Source: Candidatus Buchananbacteria bacterium RIFCSPLOWO2_01_FULL_39_33
GTDB lineage: Bacteria > Patescibacteriota > Patescibacteriia > 2-01-FULL-39-33
Assembly: GCA_001817505.1 (NCBI GenBank)
Contig: MHIM01000009.1
Span: 1-47,800, forward strand
Length of the DNA: 47,800 nt
Direction of reading: 5' to 3'
Of the stretch, positions 32,775 to 39,687 are shown in pieces (within the stretch, counting starts at the first letter, position 1; every line of letters begins with the position of its first letter). The position numbers and the translations under genes are program-made. The notes beneath the pieces are model-generated. The model made no database searches, was not told where the DNA came from, and saw only the letters and a list, made by a program, of their open reading frames with translations.

Positions 32775-32798
32775 ACTCCAATCTATACAGATTGGAGT
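32775..32798 (+). terminator. Intrinsic terminator
   Basis: ACTCCAATC (32775-32783) and GATTGGAGT (32790-32798) form a perfect 9-bp stem with a 6-base loop, followed by TTTTGTTATTTAT. It isolates the small membrane protein gene from the iron operon. Confidence 0.88.
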
Positions 32799-32866
32799 TT
32801 TGTTATTTATAATTTTGGTCTCTTAGTTATCCACCTATTTTTATTTTAAACACTTGATTTAGGCAC

Positions 32867-32894
32867 TTGACAAGTATTTTCAGATTGCTATAAT
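32867..32894 (+). promoter_or_regulatory. Consensus promoter of the iron/Fe-S operon
   Basis: Perfect TTGACA (32867-32872) and perfect TATAAT (32889-32894), 16 bases apart. It is the strongest-looking promoter in the window and reads towards the Rrf2 gene at 33021. Confidence 0.85.
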
Positions 32895-32901
32895 GTAAAT
32901 G

Positions 32902-32918
32902 CCAACTAATTTAGTAGG
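32902..32918. promoter_or_regulatory. Palindromic operator, candidate Rrf2/IscR site
   Basis: A 17-bp near-perfect palindrome, CCAACTAATTTAGTAGG (pattern CC-w-ACTAA-t-TTAGT-w-GG), starts 7 bases after the -10, so over the likely transcription start. Bound repressor would block initiation. IscR-type operators have a comparable CC.ACT...AGT.GG dyad, so autoregulation by the Rrf2 protein encoded next is the natural reading. Confidence 0.7.
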
Positions 32919-32924
32919 AATTAT

Positions 32925-33017
32925 AAATTAATTTAAAAATTTAAAAATTTCTAATTTCTAAACAATTTTAAAATTCATTAATTGTTTGAAAATTAAAAAT
33001 TAGAAATTGAAAATTAA
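32925..33017. repeat. Self-complementary AT leader before rrf2
   Basis: AATTTCTAATTTCTAAACAATTTT on the left (shown here only as its words TTTCTAA and AACAATTTT) faces AATTGTTTGAAAATT and TTAGAAATTG on the right. The 5' leader of the operon mRNA can thus fold into a long A/U hairpin ending next to the start codon. Confidence 0.5.
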
Positions 33018-33020
33018 ATT

Positions 33021-33422
33021 ATGATGTTCACCACTAAAACCGAATACGGCATGAGGGCGATGTTAGCCCTTTTAAAGGCGGATGAAAAAAACCCCCTGTC
33101 TTTGGCGCAAATAGCTAAGGAAGAACATATTTCCCAGCCCTATTTAGAAAGATTATTTAAACAGCTGAAAACTGACGGTTTAGTTAAAAGCGCCAAGGGT
33201 TCAAGTGGCGGCTATTACTTAGCCAGAAAGCCCCAGGATATAAATATGTTTGAAATAGTGGAAGCGTTGGAAGGCCCTCTGTCGGTTTTTTATTGCATGT
33301 CCGAGGGTGCCAGAAAAATGGTTTGTACGCCCACCAGGTGTTTAACTAAAAATGTTTGGCATGAACTGCAGGCCAATATTATCAAAACCTTAAGAAAATT
33401 TACTTTAGCTGATTTAGCCTAA
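33021..33422 (+). CDS. Rrf2-family transcription regulator, IscR-like
   Basis: A 133-residue winged-helix protein. TKTEYGMRAMLALL and SLAQIAKEEHISQPYLERLF form the N-terminal helix-turn-helix pattern, and SAKGSSGGYYLARKP the wing. Three cysteines at 92, 102 and 107 (FYCMSE..., VCTPTRCLTKNVW) are placed like the Fe-S ligands of IscR, which lie at 92, 98 and 104 in E. coli, though spacing differs. It probably senses the cluster supply and controls the operon it heads through the palindrome at 32902. The start is one of two adjacent ATGs with no Shine-Dalgarno. The downstream genes iscU, ftr1, hemerythrin, nfu and iscS form the likely regulon. Confidence 0.93.
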   Translation: MMFTTKTEYGMRAMLALLKADEKNPLSLAQIAKEEHISQPYLERLFKQLKTDGLVKSAKGSSGGYYLARKPQDINMFEIVEALEGPLSVFYCMSEGARKMVCTPTRCLTKNVWHELQANIIKTLRKFTLADLA

Positions 33423-33465
33423 TCAATTATCGATTTATTATTTTATATTTTTATATTTTTAAATT

Positions 33466-33852
33466 ATGTATACTGAAAAAGTTTTAGATCACTTCCATCA
33501 TCCTCGCAATCAGGGGGTGATTGAGGATGCCGACGGTGTTGGCCAAGTCGGCAACCCGGTTTGCGGCGATATTATGAAGATTTACTTGAAAATTAAAAAA
33601 GACCAAGCCGGACAGGAAATAATTGATGATATTAAATTTGAAACTTTGGGTTGCGGCGCGGCTATTGCCACCTCATCAATTCTAACGGAAATGGCCAAAG
33701 GCCAGTTGCTGGTTGAAGCCCTAAAAATCGGTAAGCTGGATATTGCCAAAGAATTAGGCGGTTTGCCCGCACCTAAACTTCATTGTTCTATTTTGGCTCA
33801 TGAGGGTTTGGCCGCCGCCGCTAAAGATTATTATGAGCAAGCCGCTAAATAA
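33466..33852 (+). CDS. iscU: Fe-S cluster scaffold protein IscU/NifU-N type
   Basis: A 128-residue scaffold on which new iron-sulfur clusters are built. The three ligand cysteines are Cys33 (GNPVCGD, with Asp35), Cys63 (GCGAAIATSS) and Cys107 (KLHCSILAHEGL). The usual LPPVK chaperone-binding motif reads LPAPK here, which may fit the lack of HscA/HscB genes nearby. It receives sulfur from IscS (35812) and passes clusters on, possibly to Nfu (35424). It lies 43 bases after the regulator gene and 14 bases before the iron permease gene. The length is normal. Confidence 0.95.
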   Translation: MYTEKVLDHFHHPRNQGVIEDADGVGQVGNPVCGDIMKIYLKIKKDQAGQEIIDDIKFETLGCGAAIATSSILTEMAKGQLLVEALKIGKLDIAKELGGLPAPKLHCSILAHEGLAAAAKDYYEQAAK

Positions 33853-33866
33853 TTATTTATAATTTT

Positions 33867-34697
33867 ATGATTGCCAGCTTGATTATCGCTTTGAGAGAAA
33901 CCCTGGAAGCCGCTTTAATTATTGGTATCATTATAGGTTATCTCAATAGAACTGGCCAAGCCAGACATAAGAAAACTGTTTGGCTGGCCGCGGTTTTAGC
34001 CATTATTGCCAGCTTAGTCGGTGCCTGGTTGTTCAAGGTTTTAGCTGGCGGCTTTACTGGCCGAGCTGAAGAAATTTTTGAAGGCCTAACCATGCTAATT
34101 GGTTCTGTTCTTTTAACCACCATGATTTTGTGGATGATGAATCAAAAGAAGATGAGCCAACAATTGCAAGAGCGAGTGGCCGAGCAGGTTATTAAACCGC
34201 AAGATCTTGGCTTATTTCTTTTGGTCTTCATTTCTATTTTAAGAGAAGGCATAGAAACAGTGATTTTTTTGGGTTCAGCCAGCTTAGTGGCTCAAGATAA
34301 TAATTTAATTGGCGCGGTTTTAGGCCTAGTGATAGCAGTGATTTTAGGTTATGCGGTTTTTACTGGTTTAATGAAAGCTAAGCTCAAGATGTTTTTTAAT
34401 ATCACCAGCCTCTTGCTAATTTTATTTGCCGCTGGTTTAGTGGCTCATGGCATCCATGAATTTGAAGAAGCTGGCTTAATACCCATAGTTATTGAACATG
34501 TTTGGGATATCAATCCTGCCCTTAATCCCGATGGTAGTTATCCGGCACTGCATGAAAATGGCTGGTTGGGCGGCTTATTGAAAGGTCTCTTTGGTTATAA
34601 TGGTAATCCCTCACTGATAGAAATCATCAGTTATATTTCATATTTGCTGGTCCTTAGCATCTTTATTAAAAAATATTATTTAACCGCTAAACAATAA
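33867..34697 (+). CDS. FTR1-family iron permease
   Basis: A 276-residue polytopic membrane protein with about seven helices. Two REXXE motifs, the iron-handling signature of the FTR1/EfeU family, are present: RETLE at residues 10-14 and REGIE in ILREGIETVIFLGSA. A His/Glu-rich stretch (HGIHEFEEAGL) lies further on. FTR1 proteins import iron, classically ferric iron after oxidation, though bacterial members may take Fe(II). No EfeO or EfeB partner gene is adjacent. Its place between iscU and a hemerythrin gene ties iron entry to cluster assembly. It lies 14 bases after iscU and 14 bases before the hemerythrin gene. Confidence 0.93.
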   Translation: MIASLIIALRETLEAALIIGIIIGYLNRTGQARHKKTVWLAAVLAIIASLVGAWLFKVLAGGFTGRAEEIFEGLTMLIGSVLLTTMILWMMNQKKMSQQLQERVAEQVIKPQDLGLFLLVFISILREGIETVIFLGSASLVAQDNNLIGAVLGLVIAVILGYAVFTGLMKAKLKMFFNITSLLLILFAAGLVAHGIHEFEEAGLIPIVIEHVWDINPALNPDGSYPALHENGWLGGLLKGLFGYNGNPSLIEIISYISYLLVLSIFIKKYYLTAKQ

Positions 34698-34711
34698 CCC
34701 ATTAATTTTCT

Positions 34712-35248
34712 ATGTCCAAACTAACCCAAGTGTTAACTGATGAACACCAAAACATTTTAAAAGTTATTAGTGCTATAAAAAAAGAATGCCAGGCCATTGA
34801 AAGCGGCCAATCAATTGATAATGATTTTTTCACAACGGCCATTGATTTCATCAGAAATTATGCCGATAAGTTCCACCATGCCAAAGAAGAGGACATCTTA
34901 TTTAAGGCCATGTGTGATGATAGTGTCACTCTTCATTGCAACCCCATTGACCAAATGCTCCATGAACATGATTTGGGCCGGGATTTTGTTAAAAATTTAG
35001 AAATTGGCTTAGAAGAAAATAATCGGGACAAAGTTTTAGCCAATGCTCGTGGCTATGCTTATCTTTTAGAAGATCATATTTTCAAAGAAGACAATATTTT
35101 GTATCCACTGGCTAGCGATGTTTTGTCTCCAGCTATTCAAAATCAATTAGCTAATGAATTTTTAACAGCGGAAAAAGAAAAATTCCAGTCGGGGGCCAAA
35201 GAAAAATATTTAAGTGTAGTTAGATCTTTTGAGACTAGAGGTTTATAA
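34712..35248 (+). CDS. Hemerythrin-like diiron protein
   Basis: A 178-residue four-helix bundle of the hemerythrin HHE type. Ligand motifs in order are TDEHQNIL near residue 11, KFHHAKEEDILF near 57, MLHEHDLGRDF near 83 and LLEDHIFKEDNILYPLA near 115, matching the His/Glu set of a diiron site. Such proteins bind O2 or NO or act as iron donors for cluster repair (as YtfE/RIC does). Next to an iron permease and scaffold gene, an iron-donor or oxygen/NO-protection role is likely. There are no cysteines in an N-terminal ScdA-type domain, so it is not a full RIC protein. It is cytoplasmic. Confidence 0.92.
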   Translation: MSKLTQVLTDEHQNILKVISAIKKECQAIESGQSIDNDFFTTAIDFIRNYADKFHHAKEEDILFKAMCDDSVTLHCNPIDQMLHEHDLGRDFVKNLEIGLEENNRDKVLANARGYAYLLEDHIFKEDNILYPLASDVLSPAIQNQLANEFLTAEKEKFQSGAKEKYLSVVRSFETRGL

Positions 35249-35268
35249 GAAATTAGAGATAAGGAATG

Positions 35269-35396
35269 ATTAAATATTGAATATTAGATATTAAACTTAA
35301 AAATATCAAAATATATTCACCTAAGGCGCCTGACCGACCTTTGGACTGGAATCCGTCTCTGGCGGTAAAACACAATAATAATATCCAGTATTCAAT
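35269..35396. repeat. Inverted-repeat spacer element with GC core
   Basis: ATTGAATATTAGATATTA (35276-35293) faces TAATATCCAGTATTCAAT (35379-35396), 16 of 18 pairs matching. Between them a GC-richer stretch ends in GTCTCTGGCGG, sharing its end with the metG-type repeat. The left end, 35269-35292, is identical over 24 bases to 6635-6658 in the leader of the adenosyltransferase gene. Confidence 0.55.
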
Positions 35397-35423
35397 AGCC
35401 AATATTTTAAATTCATAAATTTT

Positions 35424-35648
35424 ATGGTGGGAAAAATAAAAAAACAATTAGATAAAATCCGTCCTTATTTACAAATGGACGGCGGAGATATTGAGTTTAT
35501 TTCCTTTGATGACCAGTCGGGAGTATTGAAAGTTAAGTTACAAGGCACCTGTCTGAGTTGCCCAATGTCGCAGATTACTTTGCAAGAAGGCGTAGCCAAA
35601 GCTATTAAGGAAGAAGTGCCGGAAGTCAAAGAAATCATAGCAATTTAA
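35424..35648 (+). CDS. NifU C-terminal domain (Nfu) protein
   Basis: A 74-residue stand-alone Nfu domain. The cluster-binding motif is CLSC (Cys43, Cys46) in LQGTCLSCPMSQITL, after IRPYLQMDGGDIEFI. Two such domains bridge a 4Fe-4S cluster and hand it to target proteins. The length is normal for a minimal Nfu. It is in the iron/Fe-S operon, between hemerythrin and iscS, but is separated from each by about 160-175 bases of hairpin-like spacers, so it may be expressed differently from the first four genes. There is no Shine-Dalgarno. Confidence 0.95.
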   Translation: MVGKIKKQLDKIRPYLQMDGGDIEFISFDDQSGVLKVKLQGTCLSCPMSQITLQEGVAKAIKEEVPEVKEIIAI

Positions 35649-35811
35649 GTTTAAAAATATAAAAGTATAAAAATATAAAAATAATATTTAATTATTCCTG
35701 TATTCTTGTATTTTTATATTCTTGATTTTTTAAATTTAATCATTTTGAAATTGTTTGAACCTGCCTGCCGGCCGGCAGGCAGGAATTAGAAATTGAAAAT
35801 TAATATTTTAT
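35649..35811. repeat. AT-word hairpin with 24-bp GC palindrome
   Basis: A-rich words (AATATAAAAGTATAAAAATA) are followed by their complements (TTGTATTTTTATATTC). Then TTGTTTGAAC leads into a perfect 24-bp GC palindrome at 35760-35783 (CCTGCC repeated, a GGCC centre, then the complement). The spacer lies directly before iscS. No gene is seen. Confidence 0.6.
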
Positions 35812-37023
35812 ATGACCAAAAAAATTTATCTTGACAACGCGGCTTCTACTCAGGTCGACCCAGAAGTCTTAAAAGCCATGCTGCCTTATTTTAGCGAAGA
35901 GTACGGCAATGCCTCTTCTTTGCATTATGCTGGCTTGGATAACCGGGTAGCGGTAGACCGCGCCCAGGCCCAGGTAGCCGGATTTTTAGGCTGTGATAAG
36001 GCAGAGATCTATTTTACTTCTGGGGCGACTGAAAGCGATAATATGGCTATTTTAGGCGTTATTGAGGCCATCAAGAACAAGGTCCAGAATCAAAAAATAC
36101 ACGTTATTACCACTAAATATGAGCATGACGCCGTTTTAGAGCCCTGCCGGGAATTGGAAAAAAGAGGAGTGGACGTAACTTATCTTAGCCCGGACAGCGC
36201 TGGTCTAATAACTGTTAGCCAGCTTGAGGCAGTTATCAAGCCGGAAACGGTTTTGGTTTCCATTATGTATGTCAATAATGAAATCGGCACCGTTTTACCG
36301 ATTGCTGAATTCGGGGAATTGATTGCCAAAGTAAATCAGAAGAGAAAAAATTCTTCGGCTAAGCCGGCTAAAATTTACTTCCACACCGATGCCACCCAGG
36401 CCCTAAATGCCTGCGATTGCCAGGTTAATAAATTAGGCGTTGACCTTTTGTCGCTTTCGGGTCATAAAATTCATGGTCCCAAAGGCCTAGGCGCTCTCTA
36501 TCTTAAAAAAGGCACTCCTTTTAAGCCCATTATGTTCGGCGGACATCAGCAAGCCAATATCCGCCCGGGCACTTATAATGTAACCGGTATCGTGGGCTTG
36601 GGCAAAGCCATAGAATTATTAAGTGATAAGGATAAGAAGGCTGAAGCCAATAAAAAAATCAAAGAATTAAGGGATTATCTGGTTAGCGAAGTCACTAAAA
36701 AAATCAGTGGCGTTTTAATCACTGGTGGAATGGAAAAAAGGATTCCGGCGAGCGCCAGCTTTATTTTCACCGGCGCGGAAGGCGAGAGTTTGATTTTAAT
36801 GCTTTCCGAGAAAGGCCTAGCGGTTTCCACTGGTTCGGCCTGTTCTTCTGGTTCACTTGATCCCTCTCACGTTTTACTGGCTATTGGCATTAAGCCGGAA
36901 GAAGCGCACGGCAGTTTGCGGGTTACTTTAAGCCGCTTTACCACCCAAGCCGATATTGACGCTTTTCTTAAAGAAATTGGGCCGATAGTTTCCAAGCTCA
37001 GGGCTATGTCGCCAATTAAATGA
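35812..37023 (+). CDS. iscS: Cysteine desulfurase, IscS type
   Basis: A 403-residue PLP-dependent class V aminotransferase-fold enzyme that takes sulfur from cysteine as a persulfide for Fe-S assembly. The start YLDNAASTQVDPEV is standard. The cofactor lysine is Lys219 in LSLSGHKIHGPKG, and the persulfide cysteine is Cys344 in STGSACSSGSLDPSHVL, in the long mobile loop of the IscS (class I) group. An insertion after LIAKVNQ (KRKNSSAKPAK) is a small lineage feature. It closes the iron operon and should serve IscU, and perhaps the rhodanese at 3393. A terminator follows at once. Confidence 0.97.
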   Translation: MTKKIYLDNAASTQVDPEVLKAMLPYFSEEYGNASSLHYAGLDNRVAVDRAQAQVAGFLGCDKAEIYFTSGATESDNMAILGVIEAIKNKVQNQKIHVITTKYEHDAVLEPCRELEKRGVDVTYLSPDSAGLITVSQLEAVIKPETVLVSIMYVNNEIGTVLPIAEFGELIAKVNQKRKNSSAKPAKIYFHTDATQALNACDCQVNKLGVDLLSLSGHKIHGPKGLGALYLKKGTPFKPIMFGGHQQANIRPGTYNVTGIVGLGKAIELLSDKDKKAEANKKIKELRDYLVSEVTKKISGVLITGGMEKRIPASASFIFTGAEGESLILMLSEKGLAVSTGSACSSGSLDPSHVLLAIGIKPEEAHGSLRVTLSRFTTQADIDAFLKEIGPIVSKLRAMSPIK

Positions 37024-37061
37024 AAATATAAAAATATAAAAATACCAGAATACCAAAAAAT

Positions 37062-37095
37062 AAAAATATCACTTTTTTAAAAAAGCGATATTTTT
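37062..37095. terminator. Bidirectional terminator between iscS and the pilus locus
   Basis: AAAAATATC-A-CTTTTTT (37062-37078) pairs with AAAAAAG-C-GATATTTTT (37079-37095). The wider spacer is also a long A/T hairpin built of AAATATAAAAAT words. It separates the convergent iron operon and pilus locus. Confidence 0.7.
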
Positions 37096-37121
37096 ATTTT
37101 TTATATTTTTATGTTTTTATT

Positions 37122-37445
37122 TTAGGGCGTTTTGGGTATCTCGCCAACTGGCAGATTTTGAAATGGATCTTTGGTCAGATCAACAGCGGTTAACTCACCA
37201 GTTATGGTTGTTTTCCAATTGAGGTTTTCCAGAACTTTATCAAATTTTTCTTTTTCCAAGTTTTGTTCCGACACCTCTTTTCTTAAATCAGTAATCAATT
37301 CCGCCTGAATAATCGTTTGGTAGACGTTAGCGTATAAGAATCTAATTAAAAACAGCAGAACTAAGACAATTGCTAAAATTGTTGCCGGATAAAGATACCC
37401 GACTATCTTAAAAAAACTTATATTTTTAATTTTTATTTTTTTCAT
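37122..37445 (-). CDS. Small bitopic membrane protein of the pilus locus
   Basis: A 107-residue protein, last in the pilMNO unit. A basic cytoplasmic N-tail (MKKIKIKNISFFK) is followed by one membrane helix (about 14-38) and an extracytoplasmic coiled-coil-like segment (about 45-75). The C-terminus reads DPFQNLPVGEIPKTP. The D-P-F pattern at the end is reminiscent of PilP, but PilP is a lipoprotein and larger, so I do not assign that name. The start overlaps the pilO stop by 4 bases (ATGA), so they are co-translated. It probably belongs to the inner-membrane pilus alignment complex. Confidence 0.75.
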   Translation of the reverse strand: MKKIKIKNISFFKIVGYLYPATILAIVLVLLFLIRFLYANVYQTIIQAELITDLRKEVSEQNLEKEKFDKVLENLNWKTTITGELTAVDLTKDPFQNLPVGEIPKTP

Positions 37446-37984
37446 TTTTTGAAATATATATCGCCAGTCAGCTGAACGGTCAGGTCAGAACTGCCAGCTT
37501 TCTTGTTTTTAGAAAATACTATTGATTTTAAGATGAAATAATTTTTCTGACTCTCTATGGCTTTTATAAACTTCAGAATTGACCGGTAGTTGCCCGTAGC
37601 CGTAACCTGAATTTCTATTTTAGAAACATTGAAGCCGCCGTCTTGGCTGATAAAATCGGAATTGATTATTACTTGCAAGCCGTATTTTGAGCCCAGTAAT
37701 TCCAAGTTATTGATAAAATCCAGTTCCTGGCCCTTATTCAAGAGAGCATCATCAAGCTGTTTGGCCGACCCTTCAATGTTTTCCAAATCTTGGATTATTT
37801 TTTTAATATTCAATCCCAAGGCTAACTTTTTTTCCAATTTTATCCTTTCATTGATTATTTCCTGGTTAACTTTGGCTATTTCCATCAGGGACGGATAAAT
37901 GATAAAGGCCGTTGTTAAGGTAAAAAATAACAAGATGGCAGTTGTATTAATAAGAAATTTATTTTTGTAATAGTTGAAAATCAT
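37442..37984 (-). CDS. pilO: PilO-like pilus assembly protein
   Basis: A 180-residue bitopic protein: a short cytoplasmic N-tail, a membrane helix at about 12-33, a coiled-coil (about 38-85) and a compact ferredoxin-like domain (about 90-180, including KIEIQVTATGNYRSILKFIKAIES). This is the PilO plan, and it follows pilM and pilN, with which PilO forms the inner-membrane alignment complex of type IV pili. The sequence motif GNYRSILKFIKAIES is the best family sign. It is 2 bases from pilN and overlaps the next gene by 4 bases. Name given by order and fold. Confidence 0.85.
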   Translation of the reverse strand: MIFNYYKNKFLINTTAILLFFTLTTAFIIYPSLMEIAKVNQEIINERIKLEKKLALGLNIKKIIQDLENIEGSAKQLDDALLNKGQELDFINNLELLGSKYGLQVIINSDFISQDGGFNVSKIEIQVTATGNYRSILKFIKAIESQKNYFILKSIVFSKNKKAGSSDLTVQLTGDIYFKK

Positions 37985-37986
37985 AG

Positions 37987-38523
37987 TTATCTGATTTTAT
38001 CTAAAGCCAAATTGGCGGTAATGATGAATTCATTATTTTCTTTAGCTAAAAGGTTTTTAAGAGGCAAGTTGACATTTAAAAGGAGATTAAAATTATTCAG
38101 ATTATCTTTTAACTTAATTAAATCGTCTCGGTTTTTAGCAACACCCCTCAATTCTATTGAAGCATTTTCGTATTGTATTTTTATCAGGTTATAAGAAATA
38201 TTGGGCGGGGTGATGTTGCTAAAGGCCATCAAAAAATCAGACCATTTCTTGAAATCTTTTTGTAGCCGGCTTACAATTTCTATTTTAAAGTTGAGTGAAC
38301 TTATTTCGTTGATAATTGCCTGATTTTCTTGAATAGTTAAAGCATTCTTTTCTATTAATTTAGCCAACTGGTTGTCCAGGACATATTTTGATATTAAGAG
38401 TAGAATGGCGATAATTAAAGTGAAAAGCAAAACCAGCATCACCAATTCTTTTATGGCGGTGTAGATTCTTTTAATTTTTAAATCTTTCTTCTGGCCAGGA
38501 GAAAGGAGGTTGATGATTATCAT
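37987..38523 (-). CDS. pilN: PilN-like pilus assembly protein
   Basis: A 178-residue protein that begins MIIINLLSPGQKK, the short conserved N-terminal motif (INLLP-like) of PilN that docks into PilM in the cytoplasm. A membrane helix spans about 28-48, followed by a coiled-coil and a small extracytoplasmic domain (SYNLIKIQYENASIELRG). It forms a heterodimer with PilO in well-studied pili. Its start overlaps the pilM stop by 4 bases, which fits the tight stoichiometry. There is no Shine-Dalgarno at the start; coupling is probably by translational overlap. Confidence 0.88.
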   Translation of the reverse strand: MIIINLLSPGQKKDLKIKRIYTAIKELVMLVLLFTLIIAILLLISKYVLDNQLAKLIEKNALTIQENQAIINEISSLNFKIEIVSRLQKDFKKWSDFLMAFSNITPPNISYNLIKIQYENASIELRGVAKNRDDLIKLKDNLNNFNLLLNVNLPLKNLLAKENNEFIITANLALDKIR

Positions 38524-39578
38524 AGGAAAGTATCCGGTCTTAGTCCCCTTAAACCCAGTCCAATGGCGGTGATAAATGATTGGGATCTTTGGGTGTTAAA
38601 GAATGTTTTATCGGGATTAGCGATGGTTTCAAAAGGGTTGCTGATGATTACCGGCAGCTTTAATTTTTCCTGCAAGACCACCGCTATGTCAATAAAATTA
38701 GCGCCGCCGCCGCAAAGCAATACTCTGGCTATATTTTTAGCCTCGGGAAAATTATAATAATAAAAATTTATCGCTTTAGTTATTCGGTCGTTTAATTCAT
38801 TGATAACATCGGAAAATATCTCCAGTAGCGCTCCATGGCATTTGGCTTTATCCAGCCCGCAGACAATTTTGGCTTTCTCGGCCTCTTCCCAACTTAAGCC
38901 CAAAGTTTCTACGATATGCTGGGTTGTCTTATTGCCGGAAATCGGCAAGCTAATGGTGAATTTGACGGTTTTATCATAAAGAAATAAACCGGTTCTTTGG
39001 GCGCCAATGTCAATTATAACTTGCGGCTTCTGATCTTGACTTTGTTCCAAAAGTAGGCGGGAAATAGGTGCCGCTTCAATTTCTAAAACTGTCGGGATTA
39101 AATTAGCCTGGGATAATATCTCAATGTATGATTCAATGATATTTTTAGGGGCAATACCAACCAGGATATTCAGGCCATTGTCGTTTTTTTCAATAATCTG
39201 GTAATCCAAGTAAATCTCATTAAAGTCAATGGGAATATCCTGGGGTATAATTTCTTTGATTTTGGTCTCAATTTGTTCATCGTGAATCAGGGGCGTGTTG
39301 ACTACCTTGAAAAAAGTTTTTTCTTCCGGCAGAACGCTAATGACTTCATCGCTCAACTGGCCGTGGCCCCGCCTGGTCTTGATTAGCTTATTTAACGAAT
39401 CCAAAAAAACTTTCGGCTGTTTTATTTCTCCGCCAATCAGGCAATCAGGCGGCAATTTTATTTCGTTATACAGTTGGATTTTTATTTTTTGGGAAATTTT
39501 TTCCAATTGTATCAAGCGCAGATTTCGGTCGGAAATGTCCAAGCCAAAAGCTACTTCTGTTGTATTTAAGAAAGACAT
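38520..39578 (-). CDS. pilM: PilM actin-like pilus assembly ATPase
   Basis: A 352-residue cytoplasmic protein of the actin/FtsA fold. The phosphate-1 region is FGLDISDRNLRLIQL near residue 12, the second is VIIDIGAQRTGLFLYD near 192, and ARVLLCGGGANFIDIAVVLQ near 290 gives the adenosine-binding end. It binds the N-terminal peptide of PilN and links the membrane complex to the cytoplasmic motor. The length is normal. It starts a second transcription unit in the pilus locus, with an extended -10 promoter about 26 bases upstream. Confidence 0.94.
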   Translation of the reverse strand: MSFLNTTEVAFGLDISDRNLRLIQLEKISQKIKIQLYNEIKLPPDCLIGGEIKQPKVFLDSLNKLIKTRRGHGQLSDEVISVLPEEKTFFKVVNTPLIHDEQIETKIKEIIPQDIPIDFNEIYLDYQIIEKNDNGLNILVGIAPKNIIESYIEILSQANLIPTVLEIEAAPISRLLLEQSQDQKPQVIIDIGAQRTGLFLYDKTVKFTISLPISGNKTTQHIVETLGLSWEEAEKAKIVCGLDKAKCHGALLEIFSDVINELNDRITKAINFYYYNFPEAKNIARVLLCGGGANFIDIAVVLQEKLKLPVIISNPFETIANPDKTFFNTQRSQSFITAIGLGLRGLRPDTFL

Positions 39579-39603
39579 TTTATATTTTTATTTCACTTCT
39601 TTA

Positions 39604-39612
39604 ATTATAACA
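39604..39612 (-). promoter_or_regulatory. Extended -10 promoter of pilM
   Basis: On the minus strand TGT-TATAAT, with the hexamer at 39609-39604, precedes the pilM start by 26 bases. There is no good -35. The upstream stretch at about 39650-39685 repeats GTTTGTAAAGT twice. Confidence 0.45.
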
Positions 39613-39687
39613 AATATTTACAAGTAATATAATTTATTTAAAAGATTTTTTACTTTATAAACTTTACAAACTTTCTACTTTACAAAC

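Noticed and set aside
37122-37445. Assignment of the small pilus-locus protein as PilP
   Set aside because: It has a membrane helix rather than a lipobox and is too short; only the gene order and a D-P-F tail hint at it.
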